Below are positions 1-9,574 of a DNA stretch of 64,000 nt, piece after piece (the stretch's first letter is position 1; every line of letters starts with the position of its first letter). The stretch spans positions 350,284 through 414,283 of the forward strand of contig NZ_FNIB01000003.1 of NCBI RefSeq assembly GCF_900103805.1, read 5' to 3'. A model generated the notes under the pieces. It was not told the origin of the DNA and made no database searches. It saw only the letters and a program-made list of their open reading frames with translations. The stretch comes from Cryobacterium flavum. GTDB taxonomy: Bacteria > Actinomycetota > Actinomycetes > Actinomycetales > Microbacteriaceae. The position numbers and the translations under genes are program-made.

Positions 1-90
1 GGCCCTAGTAATCTAGACCTTGTACACGTGCGCTTCGTCGCGCGTGCGCCCGAGCGAATGCTCCCGCATCGATCATGTTCAACCCCTGCA

Positions 91-2691
91 ATGAATGAGA
101 GTCACGTGGCACACGAGCACGAAAGCCTACGCATTGACGCGCGCGATGAGAGCAGCGAAGAAGTGTACGACTTCGCGGCGATCCAGGCGAAGTGGCAACC
201 CATCTGGGAAGAGTTGGCCCCGTTCAAGACGAGCGGCGAGGGTGACACCCGTCCGCGCAAATTCGTGCTCGACATGTTCCCGTACCCCTCGGGCGACCTG
301 CACATGGGCCACGCCGAGGTCTACGCGCTCGGAGACGTCGTCGCCCGCTACTGGCGCCACCAGGGCTTCAACGTGCTGCACCCGATCGGCTGGGACTCCT
401 TCGGGCTACCCGCCGAGAACGCCGCCATCAAGCGCGGCATCGACCCGCGCGGCTGGACCTACGACAACATCGCGCAGCAGAAGAAGAGCATGAAGCTCTA
501 CGCGACCAGCTTCGACTGGGATCGCGAACTGCACACGAGCGACCCCGAGTACTACAAGTGGACCCAGTGGCTGTTCCTGCAGCTCTACAAGAAGGGCCTG
601 GCCTACCGCAAGGACAGCTGGGTCAACTGGGACCCGATCGACCAGACCGTGCTCGCCAACGAGCAGGTGCTGGCCGACGGCACGAGCGACCGCAGTGGCG
701 CCGTCGTGGTCAAGAAGAAGCTCACCCAGTGGTACTTCAAGATCACCGACTACGCCGACCGCCTGTTGGATGACCTCAACCAGCTCGAGGGCACCTGGCC
801 GGCCAAGGTGCTCAACATGCAGCGCAACTGGATCGGCCGCTCCATCGGAGCGGATGTCGACTTTGCGATCGAGGGCCGCACCGAGCGCGTCACCGTGTTC
901 ACGACCAGGCCCGATACGCTGTTCGGCGCGACTTTCATGGTCGTCGCCCCCGATTCGGATCTCGCCGCCGAACTGGTGGCCGACTCCTCACCTGCGGTGC
1001 AGGAAGGCTTCCAGGAGTACCTCGTGCAGGTGCAGCGCAGTACCGAGATCGAACGTCAGGCCACCGACCGGCCCAAGACCGGCGTGTTCCTCGGCCGCTA
1101 CGCGACCAACCCGGTCAACGGCGAACGCCTGCCCATCTGGGCGGCCGACTACGTGCTGGCCGATTACGGCACCGGGGCGATCATGGCCGTGCCGGCGCAC
1201 GACCAGCGCGACCTCGACTTCGCCCGCGCGTTCGACCTGCCCGTGCGGGTCGTCGTCGACACCAATTCTCCGGCCACCGGCATGATCCCGGTGATCACCC
1301 AGGGCATGATCGACGGCACCGAGGAGCTGCCCTCGCTCGACCCGCTCAGCACCGGCATCGCCTTGGCCGGTGAAGGCCGGCTGATCAACTCGGGCCCGCT
1401 CAACGGCCTGAGCAAGATCACCGCGATCAAGCGCATCGTCGAGCAGCTCGCCGCCGACGGCTTGGGCCGCGCGGCCAAAAACTATCGTCTGCGCGACTGG
1501 CTGGTCTCCCGCCAGCGCTACTGGGGCGCTCCGATCCCGATCATCCATGGCGCCGACGGCACCGAGATCCCGGTGCCCGAAGACCAGCTGCCGGTGCTGC
1601 TGCCGCCCGCTGAGGGCCTCGACCTGAAGCCGCGGGGCACCTCACCGCTCGGCGGAGCGACCGACTGGGTCAATGTGCCCAACCCGATCGACGGCACGCC
1701 AGCCCGCCGCGATGCCGACACCCTGGACACCTTCGTCGACAGCTCCTGGTACTTCCTCCGGTTCCTGAACCCGCAGGACGACACCAAGGCCTTCGACCCG
1801 AAGGAGGCCGAGAAGTGGGCGCCGGTCGACCAGTATGTCGGCGGGGTCGAGCACGCCATTTTGCATCTGCTATACGCGCGCTTCATCACAAAGTTTCTGT
1901 TTGATGAGGGCTATGTGAGCTTCACCGAGCCGTTTACCGCGCTGCTCAACCAGGGCATGGTCATTCTCGACGGCGCCAAGATGAGTAAGAGTAAGGGCAA
2001 CCTGGTCTACTTCACCGAGGAAATCGAACGCCACGGCGTCGACGCCGTTCGCCTGACGATGGCCTTCGCCGGCCCGCCGGAAGACGATATCGACTGGTCC
2101 GACGTGTCCCCGGTCGGCTCGGCCAAGTTTCTGGCCCGCGCCTGGCGCGTTGCCCGCGACGTCACCAGTGCCCCCGACGTGGAATGGAAGACGGGCGACC
2201 TCACCCTGCGCCGCGTCACCCACCGCTTCCTCTCCGATGCGCCTGGCCTGGTCGAATCGTTCAAGTTCAACGTGGTCGTCGCTCGACTGATGGAACTGGT
2301 CAACGCCACCCGCAAGGTCATCGACACCGGCGCCGGGCCGGCGGATGCCGCCGTGCGCGAAGCCGCCGAGGCCACCGCCATGGCGCTGAACCTGTTCGCC
2401 CCCTACACAGCTGAGGACATGTGGGCTCACCTCGGCTACGAGCCGTGCATCGCCCTCGTGCCGTGGCGCAAGGCCGAACAGACCCTGCTCGTGCAGGAGT
2501 CGGTGACGGCGGTCGTTCAGGTGGACGGCAAGATGCGCACCCTTCTCGAAGTCTCGCCGAAAATCTCCAGCGAAGACCTCGAGAAAATGGCGCGGGACGC
2601 GGCCGCGGTCATCCGATCGATCGGTGATCGCGAGATCATCAAGGTGATCGTGCGCGTGCCGAAGCTCGTCTCGTTCGTCACTCGCCCGTAG
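91..2691 (+). CDS. leuS: Leucyl-tRNA synthetase
   Basis: Class I aminoacyl-tRNA synthetase that charges tRNA-Leu in the cytoplasm. The HIGH signature appears as HMGH at residues 71-74 inside [11 protein letters not shown], and the KMSKS signature is present at about 630-634 (KMSKSKGN). Between them lies the long CP1 editing insertion ([17 protein letters not shown] region), and the C-terminal anticodon-binding domain ends with the usual VNGK-like segment (QVDGKMR). At 866 residues it is full length. The frame stays open upstream to 28, but residues before the ATG at 91 look unlike the family, so I start there; no strong ribosome binding site decides it. It lies alone, 137 bases ahead of comEA on the same strand. 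Confidence 0.95.
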   Translation: MNESHVAHEHESLRIDARDESSEEVYDFAAIQAKWQPIWEELAPFKTSGEGDTRPRKFVLDMFPYPSGDLHMGHAEVYALGDVVARYWRHQGFNVLHPIGWDSFGLPAENAAIKRGIDPRGWTYDNIAQQKKSMKLYATSFDWDRELHTSDPEYYKWTQWLFLQLYKKGLAYRKDSWVNWDPIDQTVLANEQVLADGTSDRSGAVVVKKKLTQWYFKITDYADRLLDDLNQLEGTWPAKVLNMQRNWIGRSIGADVDFAIEGRTERVTVFTTRPDTLFGATFMVVAPDSDLAAELVADSSPAVQEGFQEYLVQVQRSTEIERQATDRPKTGVFLGRYATNPVNGERLPIWAADYVLADYGTGAIMAVPAHDQRDLDFARAFDLPVRVVVDTNSPATGMIPVITQGMIDGTEELPSLDPLSTGIALAGEGRLINSGPLNGLSKITAIKRIVEQLAADGLGRAAKNYRLRDWLVSRQRYWGAPIPIIHGADGTEIPVPEDQLPVLLPPAEGLDLKPRGTSPLGGATDWVNVPNPIDGTPARRDADTLDTFVDSSWYFLRFLNPQDDTKAFDPKEAEKWAPVDQYVGGVEHAILHLLYARFITKFLFDEGYVSFTEPFTALLNQGMVILDGAKMSKSKGNLVYFTEEIERHGVDAVRLTMAFAGPPEDDIDWSDVSPVGSAKFLARAWRVARDVTSAPDVEWKTGDLTLRRVTHRFLSDAPGLVESFKFNVVVARLMELVNATRKVIDTGAGPADAAVREAAEATAMALNLFAPYTAEDMWAHLGYEPCIALVPWRKAEQTLLVQESVTAVVQVDGKMRTLLEVSPKISSEDLEKMARDAAAVIRSIGDREIIKVIVRVPKLVSFVTRP

Positions 2692-2828
2692 CGGTCAGCG
2701 ACATACCGGCCCCGGTCGATCCGGCCTGACCGGTCAGGGCCTTCTCCACAGGGCTGCCCTTGGCCGGGCTGTGCACAGATCGGGTGACCGGCGGCAAGTG
2801 GATTCTGCGCGCGGCCTAGCCTGCCATC

Positions 2829-3551
2829 ATGCAGCCCGACCGTTCCCCCTTCGACCTGGAGCGCCTCGCCCCCGCTGCCCGCGGGCGCCCCCGCCTTCGG
2901 GTCGGCGTCGGTGCGGCCGTTGTGTTGCTGCTGCTCGCCCTCGTCGTGGCCGTCATCGTGTCGGCCATCGGCCAGCAGGCCGGTCAGCGCACGGTCGGTA
3001 CGGGATCGGTATCGATTCCGTCGGGTTCGACCTCAACCTTTGCGCCGTTCGACGCGGGTGCGAGTCCGGCACCTACCGATACCGGCGCGGGCGCTGGCGG
3101 GGGCGGCGCCATCATTTTCGTGCACGTCCTCGGAGCAGTGGCCCAGCCCGGACTGTTCCAGCTGCACGATGGTGCCCGGGTGATGGATGCGATTGCCGCT
3201 GCCGGCGGTTTGACCGCCGAGGCCGATCCGGCCGGAGTGAACCTGGCCCGCATCGTCGGTGATGGCGAACAGTTCTACGTTCCCCGGCAGGGCGAGGTGC
3301 CACCGGCGCTCCCGGCGGCAGGCGGGACCGGAGGAGGCGGCGGGGGTGGTGCCCCAGCGGCCAAGGTGAACCTCAACACGGCCACGGTGGCCGACTTGGA
3401 TTCCCTGCCCCGCATCGGCCCTACTATGGCGCAGCGCATCATCGACTACCGCACCAAGAACGGCCGGTTCGCCAGCGTCGATGGGCTCCGCGACGTCACC
3501 GGGATTGGTGACAAAACCTTCGAGGCTCTCAAAGACCTCATCACGGTATGA
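2829..3551 (+). CDS. comEA: Competence protein ComEA, SLBB and helix-hairpin-helix DNA-binding protein
   Basis: Membrane-anchored double-stranded DNA receptor of the natural transformation machinery. One N-terminal membrane segment (about residues 25-50, rich in V/L/A) is followed by a low-complexity spacer, an SLBB/ComE1 domain (FVHVLGAVAQPGLFQL through the YVPRQGE segment) and, after a Gly-rich linker, two helix-hairpin-helix motifs (VNLNTATVADLDSLPRIGP ... VTGIGDKTFEALKDLI). Length of 240 is typical for actinobacterial ComEA. The stop overlaps the ATG of comEC by four bases, so the two are translationally coupled. Whether the host is naturally competent cannot be told: no pilus or comF-type genes are in the window. 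Confidence 0.92.
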   Translation: MQPDRSPFDLERLAPAARGRPRLRVGVGAAVVLLLLALVVAVIVSAIGQQAGQRTVGTGSVSIPSGSTSTFAPFDAGASPAPTDTGAGAGGGGAIIFVHVLGAVAQPGLFQLHDGARVMDAIAAAGGLTAEADPAGVNLARIVGDGEQFYVPRQGEVPPALPAAGGTGGGGGGGAPAAKVNLNTATVADLDSLPRIGPTMAQRIIDYRTKNGRFASVDGLRDVTGIGDKTFEALKDLITV

Positions 3552-5980
3552 GCCTCGACCTGCGGCTGGCGGTTCCGGCCCTCGCCGTATGGCTGACGGC
3601 CGGCCTCCTGATTGGAACTCCCGAGGCGGTCGGGGTCGTTGCTGTGACGCTCTGGCTGCTCGCCGGCGGCTGCACCGCCCTACTCGTCCTCAGTCGGATG
3701 CCGCGGCGCGGCCAATGGCCGGGGGCGCCGCGGGCCGGGCGGTGGCAGACCCTCGGTGGCACCCTGGTGCTCTGCTGTACCGGCGCCGCGCTCGTGGCCA
3801 CCGCCGTCGGTGTCTGGGCACCGGTGCGACTGCCATCCGAGGTGCGGGGCGCTGCCGAATCGCACGCGACGATCACGGCCACCATCACCGTGTGGTCAGT
3901 TCCGGTGGCGGCCAAGGCGTTCATCGGCAGCGGAACTTCGGGGCGGGTACGCTTTAAGGCCACGCTCACGCAGCTTGAGAGCCGGGGCGAGACCACGCCC
4001 GTCTCGAGCCCGGTCGTGGTCTTTGCCGAAGCGTCCCGGAGCGGGGCTGAACCAGAGATCGGTTCGAGCCTCGTGGTGCGCGGCACGCTGCGCACGACCG
4101 AACCGGGCGATGCCACGGTCGCCCTGCTGTTTGTGAACGAAACGGCGCGCGGTGTCGCCCCGCCGCCGTGGTGGTTGCAGTGGGCCAACGAGTTGCGGGC
4201 CCGGTTCAAGACAGCGGCGACGAGCCTCGCCGGCGACGGGGGAAACCTGCTGCCCGGCCTGGCTATCGGTGACACGAGCGCGGTCAGCCCCGGCCTGGAT
4301 ACCGCGATGAAAACCAGCTCACTCAGCCACCTCACCGCGGTATCCGGAGCTAATTGTGCCATCGTCATCGCCTCCATCATGCTGCTCGGTGGCTACCTCC
4401 GGCTGCGTCGTTCCTGGCGCATCGCATTGTCGCTGCTGACCCTGCTCGGTTTCACCATCCTGGTCACACCGGAGCCGAGCGTGCTGCGCTCGGCGGTCAT
4501 GGCCACTCTCACCCTGGTCTCGATCGGTGCCGGTCGCCCAGGGCGCGGCCTGCCGACCTTGCTCGTCGTTGTCATCGCCCTGTTGGTGAGCGATCCGTGG
4601 CTGGCCCGCAACTACGGTTTCGCACTCTCGGTACTCGCAACGGCCGGGCTGTTACTCCTCGCCGGTCCCCTCGCACGCGTTCTGGCCCAGTGGATGCCGT
4701 CTGCACTCGCCGCGATCATCGCGATTCCCCTGGCCGCCCAACTGGCCTGCCAGCCCGTGCTGATTCTGCTGAACCCGAGCCTGCCGCTGTACGGAGTTCC
4801 TGCGAACATTCTCGCCGGTCCGGCCGCGCCGATTGCGACGGTGGTCGGGCTGATCGCCTGCCTGATGTTGCCGCTCCTGCCGGGCGTTGCCGCGGGCCTG
4901 CTCGCCGTGGCCTGGCTGCCGTCGGCCTGGATCGCCGCGGTCGCCCAGACGGTGTCGATGCTGCCCGGCACCCGGCTGCCCTGGCCCGGCGGTGCACCCG
5001 GCGTGCTGTTGCTCGCGGTCGTCACGGTGCTCACCCTCGTGGTCGTGCTGCGTGGCCGGGCCGCCACTCCGGCCCGCTGGCCGGCCGCGGTACTGGTCGT
5101 GCTACTCATCGGCCTGGGCGGTTACGCCGGGTCGCTCATCGGAACCGGCATCGGCCGTGTCGTCTCCTTCCCGCCCGACTGGCAGATCGCCGCCTGCGAC
5201 ATCGGCCAGGGTGACGCCGTCGTCGTGCGGGACGGCGATCAGTACGGACTCGTCGACGTCGGGCCGGACCCTAAACTACTTTCCGCCTGCCTCGGCACCC
5301 TCGGCATCAGTCGCATCAACCTACTCGTGCTCACTCACTACGACCTCGATCACATCGGCGGAGTCGACGCCGTGATCGGACGGGTGGACACCGCGCTGGT
5401 CGGCGTGCCGGAGAATGCCCAGGACGTAAGCCTGCACGAGCGGCTCGCCGCGGGCGGTGCCGCCGTTCGGCAGGCCGCGCGCGGCGATTCCGGTAACCTG
5501 GGCAGCCTCACCTGGAACATTCTCTGGCCTATTCGGGGAGCGACGACGATGCAGGTGGGCAACCCGGGAAGTGTCACGATCATGTTCGACGGGCGGGGCA
5601 TCCGTTCTATCTTTCTCGGCGATCTCGGGCAGGAGGCGCAGGATGGCCTGCGTCGCGCATCATCGCCCGGCCGGGTCGATGTGGTGAAGGTCGCGCATCA
5701 CGGCTCGGCCGATCAAAGCCCCGAACTGTATGCGGAGCTGCGGGCGCGGGTGGGGCTGATCTCGGTGGGGGTGAAGAACACCTATGGGCATCCGACCGAG
5801 AAACTGCTGAATATTCTCGCTTCGGTGGGCACGCTGTCGGTGCGCACCGATCGGGAGGGGATAGCGGTGGTCGCTCCGGGGCCGGGCGGCACGCTCGTGC
5901 TCTGGACCGAGAAGGTCGCCGACCATGGTCCGCCGGCGAACCCCACGCCGGCTGCCGAGAGCGTCGGTGGTGCGGGATAG
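3548..5980 (+). CDS. comEC: ComEC/Rec2 family DNA uptake channel
   Basis: Polytopic membrane protein expected to carry single-stranded DNA across the cytoplasmic membrane. Visible parts in order: N-terminal membrane helices and an OB/DUF4131-like region (about 1-190), the Competence domain with many helices (about 220-530, including SHLTAVSGANCAIV, a family hallmark), and a C-terminal metallo-beta-lactamase-like domain (DIGQGDAVVVRDGDQYGLVDVG, THYDLDHIGG, VAHHGSADQS). The THxDxDHxGG and HHGS motifs are those expected in ComEC. Length 810 is normal. It overlaps comEA and is followed 38 bases later by holA, the usual comEA-comEC-holA order in actinobacteria. Confidence 0.93.
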   Translation: MSLDLRLAVPALAVWLTAGLLIGTPEAVGVVAVTLWLLAGGCTALLVLSRMPRRGQWPGAPRAGRWQTLGGTLVLCCTGAALVATAVGVWAPVRLPSEVRGAAESHATITATITVWSVPVAAKAFIGSGTSGRVRFKATLTQLESRGETTPVSSPVVVFAEASRSGAEPEIGSSLVVRGTLRTTEPGDATVALLFVNETARGVAPPPWWLQWANELRARFKTAATSLAGDGGNLLPGLAIGDTSAVSPGLDTAMKTSSLSHLTAVSGANCAIVIASIMLLGGYLRLRRSWRIALSLLTLLGFTILVTPEPSVLRSAVMATLTLVSIGAGRPGRGLPTLLVVVIALLVSDPWLARNYGFALSVLATAGLLLLAGPLARVLAQWMPSALAAIIAIPLAAQLACQPVLILLNPSLPLYGVPANILAGPAAPIATVVGLIACLMLPLLPGVAAGLLAVAWLPSAWIAAVAQTVSMLPGTRLPWPGGAPGVLLLAVVTVLTLVVVLRGRAATPARWPAAVLVVLLIGLGGYAGSLIGTGIGRVVSFPPDWQIAACDIGQGDAVVVRDGDQYGLVDVGPDPKLLSACLGTLGISRINLLVLTHYDLDHIGGVDAVIGRVDTALVGVPENAQDVSLHERLAAGGAAVRQAARGDSGNLGSLTWNILWPIRGATTMQVGNPGSVTIMFDGRGIRSIFLGDLGQEAQDGLRRASSPGRVDVVKVAHHGSADQSPELYAELRARVGLISVGVKNTYGHPTEKLLNILASVGTLSVRTDREGIAVVAPGPGGTLVLWTEKVADHGPPANPTPAAESVGGAG

Positions 5981-6018
5981 GCTTGGTCGACAGCCGCACG
6001 AAACCCAAGGAGATCGCT

Positions 6019-7074
6019 TTGGCCGCACGACCCGCCACGACCGGTTCCCGGTCCGGAAAGGCTGCCCCGGCCCGCCCCAATAAGGGCACCGTCATTCCCC
6101 AGTTGGGCTGGCATCAGGTGCGTCCGGCACCGATCGTGCTCGTCTCCGGCACCGAAACGTTCCTCGCCGAGCGATCCATCCGCCAGCTGCGCGACTTTCT
6201 CAAGCTGGAAGACCCCAGCCTGGAAATCAGCGATGTGCAGGCCGACAGCTATGCGCCCGGTGAGCTGCTCACCCTGGCGAGCCCGTCGCTGTTCGGTGAG
6301 CCCCGCCTGATTCGGGTCAGCAACGTCGAGAAGTGCAGCGACACTTTTATGGCTGAAGCGCTCGACTACCTCGAGAACCCGGCCGACGACACCTATGTCG
6401 TGCTGCGGCACGGTGGGGGAGTGCGCGGCAAGAAGCTGCTCGATACCATTCGCAGCGGACTCGGCGGTGCCATCGAAATCGTCTGCACCGAGCTGAAGAA
6501 AGACACCGAGAAGTACGAATTCGCGACCAACGAGTTCAAGGCGGCGGGCAAGCGCGTCACGGCCAGCGCCCTGCGTCAGCTCGTCGCGGCCTTCTCCGAC
6601 GACTTGGCCGAACTCTCGGCCGCCTGCCAGCAGCTCATTTCGGATGCGACCAGCGAGGTCACCGAGACCACGGTCGACCGGTACTACGGCGGTCGGGTAG
6701 AAACGAACGCCTTCAAGGTCGCCGACTGGGCCATTGCCGGTCGCAACGGTGAGGCGCTGGTCACCCTGCGGCACGCGCTGAGTTCCGGGGCGGATCCGGT
6801 ACCGATCGTCGCGGCGTTCGCCATGAAGATCCGCACCATGGCCAAGGTATTCGGCGCCAGGGGCGGGTCGGCGCAGCTCGGCGCTCAGTTCGGCCTCGCT
6901 CCGTGGCAGGTGGAACGCGCGCAAAAAGACCTGCGCGGCTGGAGCGATGAGGGTCTGGCGCGCTGCATCCTCATGCTGGCCGAAACGGATGCCGCGGTGA
7001 AGGGTGCCGGGCGCGACCCGGTCTTCGCCCTCGAACGCCTGATCGGCGTCATCGCCCGTCGCGGCGAGGAGTAA
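6019..7074 (+). CDS. holA: DNA polymerase III subunit delta
   Basis: Clamp-loader delta subunit, which opens the beta clamp during replication. The protein shows the HolA pattern: an early LVSGTETFLAERSIRQL strand-helix, the SPSLFGEPRLIRVSNVE segment, and C-terminal helices (KVADWAIAGRNGEALVTLRHAL, DPVPIVAAFAMKIRTMAKV). I place the start at the TTG at 6019 because AAGGAG lies at 6007-6012 just before it; the frame also has a TTG at 5983 without a good ribosome binding site. From 6019 the product has 351 residues, normal for the family. It follows comEC on the same strand. Confidence 0.92.
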   Translation: MAARPATTGSRSGKAAPARPNKGTVIPQLGWHQVRPAPIVLVSGTETFLAERSIRQLRDFLKLEDPSLEISDVQADSYAPGELLTLASPSLFGEPRLIRVSNVEKCSDTFMAEALDYLENPADDTYVVLRHGGGVRGKKLLDTIRSGLGGAIEIVCTELKKDTEKYEFATNEFKAAGKRVTASALRQLVAAFSDDLAELSAACQQLISDATSEVTETTVDRYYGGRVETNAFKVADWAIAGRNGEALVTLRHALSSGADPVPIVAAFAMKIRTMAKVFGARGGSAQLGAQFGLAPWQVERAQKDLRGWSDEGLARCILMLAETDAAVKGAGRDPVFALERLIGVIARRGEE

Positions 7075-7089
7075 TCCGGTTCTTTTCCC

Positions 7090-7719
7090 TCAGCGGTCGT
7101 CGGCGTCCGCGACCGTGATGGTGGAGCGGTTCAGGTAGAGCCAGACTCCGTGCTGAAAGCTCGGGTTGCCACAGACCCGGCTGGCAACCCACACCGGCAG
7201 CAGGGTTGACGAACTGGCCAGATCGGTCGGTTTGGCCAGGGCCTCGAACGAGGACGGCAGGCTCGGGCAGTACTCCAGCTGCACCCGGCCGGTGACCTCG
7301 GAGAACTGCACCGAGACTGGTCGTTCGGCCGGGGGTGCCAGAATGCGCAGCGCCCCGAGTCCGGCAATCGCCATCACGGCAGCGATAGCGAACACGGCAC
7401 CGAACCCCGACAGCGAGCGAATGCGTCGAATCGTTCGCGCTGCCCGGTCGACTTCCAAATCCGAGCTGATCGAGCGGGCAGTGGCAATCGATGCCGCAAG
7501 GTAGAACGTGATTCCAATAAGTAGAAGCGCGATCGAGGCCAGTGCGAGGAACAGCTGGGTGCGAGTAGCGCCGGAAACATCTTCGCCCGTGTTGAGTGCC
7601 AGCCACACGGCAACGGCGAGGGCGGCGGCGCAAAACAGCGCGGCCAGAAACCGAGCGTGTGCGCGTCGATGGGGGCCGCTGCTATCGGGGATCAAACTGG
7701 CCGGTGGGGTGCTCTTCAC
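7090..7719 (-). CDS. Hypothetical membrane protein with three membrane segments
   Basis: I do not recognise this 209-residue protein. It starts with GTG. Three hydrophobic segments are visible (ARFLAALFCAAALAVAVWLAL; LFLALASIALLLIGITFYLAA; GFGAVFAIAAVMAIAGLGALRIL), followed by a C-terminal, probably extracytoplasmic part of about 75 residues with two cysteines (EYCPS and SRVCGNP) that could form a disulfide. The gene faces holA tail to tail with only 15 bases between them, and is separated from rpsT by a terminator. The sequence looks like an actinobacterial conserved hypothetical; no function can be stated. Confidence 0.7.
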   Translation of the reverse strand: MKSTPPASLIPDSSGPHRRAHARFLAALFCAAALAVAVWLALNTGEDVSGATRTQLFLALASIALLLIGITFYLAASIATARSISSDLEVDRAARTIRRIRSLSGFGAVFAIAAVMAIAGLGALRILAPPAERPVSVQFSEVTGRVQLEYCPSLPSSFEALAKPTDLASSSTLLPVWVASRVCGNPSFQHGVWLYLNRSTITVADADDR

Positions 7720-7859
7720 CGCGTCAGTCTAGTGGGGTCGCTCGCACCATCCCGCTCGCCGCCAGCAGGATCATTCGGGGTGTGTCGCACGAGCGCACAG
7801 CGGTCACCGGTCGGGTTCGTTCGGGTGCGGGTTGAACCGGCCGGGCTCGGCTGAGTGCA

Positions 7860-7890
7860 GAAAACCCCCGCCATGATGGCGGGGGTTTTC
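7860..7890 (-). terminator. Hairpin terminator downstream of rpsT
   Basis: Perfect 13-bp inverted repeat: AAAACCCCCGCC at 7861-7872 and GGCGGGGGTTTT at 7878-7889 around the loop ATGAT, extended one pair by G7860 and C7890. On the minus strand the stem ends in a short T run, 75 bases past the rpsT stop, so it fits a Rho-independent terminator for rpsT. The symmetry would also allow it to act from the other side. Confidence 0.85.
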
Positions 7891-7963
7891 TGTGCGACGA
7901 GGGGCGGCATCCGCTCTGTGCGAGCCGACGCGGTTGCCGACGTGCGGGTGGAGCCAGAACGGA

Positions 7964-8227
7964 TCAGACGAGTGCGGAAACGGCCTTCGCGATGGCCGAC
8001 TTCTTGTTCGCAGCCTGGTTCTGGTGGATGACACCCTTGCTGACGGCCTTGTCGAGCTTCTTGGAAGCAAAGGCGAGACCGACGACGGCCTTATCCTTGT
8101 CGCCAGCGGCAATCGCGGTGCGAGTCGCGCGAATCGCGGACTTGAACTCGCTCTTAACGGCCTTGTTGCGCTCCTGGGCCTTCTTGTTGGTGCCAATTCG
8201 CTTGATCTGCGACTTGATATTTGCCAC
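7964..8227 (-). CDS. rpsT: 30S ribosomal protein S20
   Basis: Primary 16S rRNA-binding protein of the small subunit. The 87-residue, lysine-rich, all-helical sequence starts [18 protein letters not shown] and ends [13 protein letters not shown], matching bacterial S20 along its whole length. It is monocistronic on the minus strand, with a terminator hairpin at 7860-7890 and an upstream non-coding stretch of about 250 bases before the end of the S66 peptidase gene. It often lies a few genes from holA and lepA in actinobacteria, as it does here. Confidence 0.97.
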   Translation of the reverse strand: MANIKSQIKRIGTNKKAQERNKAVKSEFKSAIRATRTAIAAGDKDKAVVGLAFASKKLDKAVSKGVIHQNQAANKKSAIAKAVSALV

Positions 8228-8418
8228 GTTTTTACGCTTTCGTTAGATTTTGTATGGACAGCCGCGAAAGCGGTAGAGGGCGCTCGAACGGCGAAAATCG
8301 TGCGGGGTGGGACCCAACACGCAAGCCAACCGCTAACGCTACCAGCAATCGTCCCGACCCCCAAACCGACTGCGCCTCCGCGCGCGAATACCTCGTGAGC
8401 GGATGACCGCCCCCGATA

Positions 8419-8472
8419 TGGGTGCGCGCTACGCCGGCTTACCGTAGCGACTGCCCGTATCGGGCGCACCCA
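8419..8472. terminator. Intergenic hairpin between the S66 peptidase gene and rpsT
   Basis: TGGGTGCGC (8419-8427) pairs with GCGCACCCA (8464-8472), and inside it GCTACG (8428-8433) pairs with CGTAGC (8443-8448). An alternative pairing uses CCCGATATGGG (8412-8422) with CCCGTATCGGG (8454-8464). It begins 14 bases past the stop of the minus-strand S66 gene, so termination of that transcript is the simplest role; there is no T tract. The remaining non-coding DNA up to rpsT (8228-8411) probably holds the rpsT promoter, but I cannot name its boxes. Confidence 0.5.
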
Positions 8473-8485
8473 TGCCGATGCCGCG

Positions 8486-9514
8486 CTACCGCAGGGACTG
8501 CTGCAGAAACTGCTCAGTCTCCGTGAAGACTAGCCGGCCAAGTGCTCCGTTGACGATGGGCAATTGCGGCGGGACGTGCCCGCATTCGACGTTTCCGATG
8601 ATGGGAAGACCGAGCGTACCCAGGGCGTCCAGCACGGCCTCCAACTGCGTCAGCGTGGGGGAGTCCTTCGCTCCGGTCCGGCCCACGAGCACGGCGGCCG
8701 CTCCGTCGAAGAAGCCGGCCAGTCGCATCCCGTGCAGGTATCGGCAGATGGCGGTCGCCTCGTCACCGGCGGCCTCGATGTAGACGAGGGTGGCGATATC
8801 CGTTTCTCCGCGCAAGGGGGACATGTCGGCGTAGCGCGTTCCGGCGAGGTTGGCCATCGTTTCGATGCAGCCGCCGATCAATCGCCCGGTTACATCGACG
8901 GGGCCGGTGCCAGCGTCGAGGCGCGCCCACCGGCCGCGGCCGTTCCAGGCCTGCTCGGTGACGTCAGGGTCGGCAGACCAATCATCCCGGTCGTTCAGGC
9001 GGTGTACATTCGGCGACGACTGGTGAAAGGACGCGCCAACGGGCTGTCGTGCGATCTCGAGCCAGTGCACCAGGGACGCCGGTGTCGCATAGGGCGTATC
9101 CATGAGGTTGCTGCCGTGCATGGTGGCCATTCCGGTGAGGAGCGTGATCGGCGTGAGCAGCGTGGAGATGTCCGAATAGCCGACGATCCAGGTTGGATCA
9201 GCGGCGGCGATGGCATCGAAATCCAGGTGCGCGATGAGATCGATCGCCGTCTCGCCGCCCCAGGGCGGCACGATAGCGCGCACTCGTGGGTCGAGGAGCA
9301 TCCGCATGAACTCGGCGGCGCGCTGCTCCACCGGCGCGCTGATATGGGTCGCGCCGTCCAGACACTCACCGACATCAACCTGGAATCCCTGGTCCTTCAA
9401 CCCCTGAATCGCGAAGTCCAGCCGCGCCCGAAGCCGTTCGGGGACACCGCTCGACGGCGCCGTAACTCCGATCAGGTCGCCGGCAACGAGTGGTCGGGGA
9501 TAGCGGATGTCCAT
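8486..9514 (-). CDS. S66 family LD-carboxypeptidase-like protein
   Basis: Serine peptidase of the LdcA/MccF family. LdcA removes the terminal D-Ala from murein tetrapeptides during recycling; MccF-type members cleave peptide-nucleotide antibiotics. The N-terminal RPLVAGDLIGVTAPSSG strand, the PPWGGETAIDLI segment, the nucleophile motif GYSDIS and the C-terminal NVECGHVPPQLPIVNGA with the catalytic His are all present. The PPWGGE segment replaces the RGGYG of classical LdcA and is nearer the MccF side, so the substrate is uncertain. I use the ATG at 9514 rather than the GTG one codon earlier. It forms a minus-strand pair with the alpha/beta hydrolase upstream (57 bases apart). Confidence 0.85.
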   Translation of the reverse strand: MDIRYPRPLVAGDLIGVTAPSSGVPERLRARLDFAIQGLKDQGFQVDVGECLDGATHISAPVEQRAAEFMRMLLDPRVRAIVPPWGGETAIDLIAHLDFDAIAAADPTWIVGYSDISTLLTPITLLTGMATMHGSNLMDTPYATPASLVHWLEIARQPVGASFHQSSPNVHRLNDRDDWSADPDVTEQAWNGRGRWARLDAGTGPVDVTGRLIGGCIETMANLAGTRYADMSPLRGETDIATLVYIEAAGDEATAICRYLHGMRLAGFFDGAAAVLVGRTGAKDSPTLTQLEAVLDALGTLGLPIIGNVECGHVPPQLPIVNGALGRLVFTETEQFLQQSLR

Positions 9515-9574
9515 CACTCGATAGTCGCAGGTCGGCCCGCCCCACGTCCACCACTGCGAGCGGATGCCGCAGCC

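Noticed and set aside
1..90. T-box or attenuator in front of leuS
   Set aside because: No T-box sequence or stem pair is recognisable and the window begins too close to the gene to judge.
988..1548. Long open frames on the strand opposite leuS
   Set aside because: They are shadows of a high-GC coding region; their translations lack any domain pattern and the leuS frame is certain.
2725..2738. Palindrome CCTGACCGGTCAGG between leuS and comEA
   Set aside because: A 14-base palindrome is short for a terminator in such GC-rich DNA, has no T run, and may be chance.
2829..5980. Claim of natural competence from comEA-comEC
   Set aside because: Both genes are widespread in actinobacteria that are not known to be transformable, and no uptake pilus genes are in the window.
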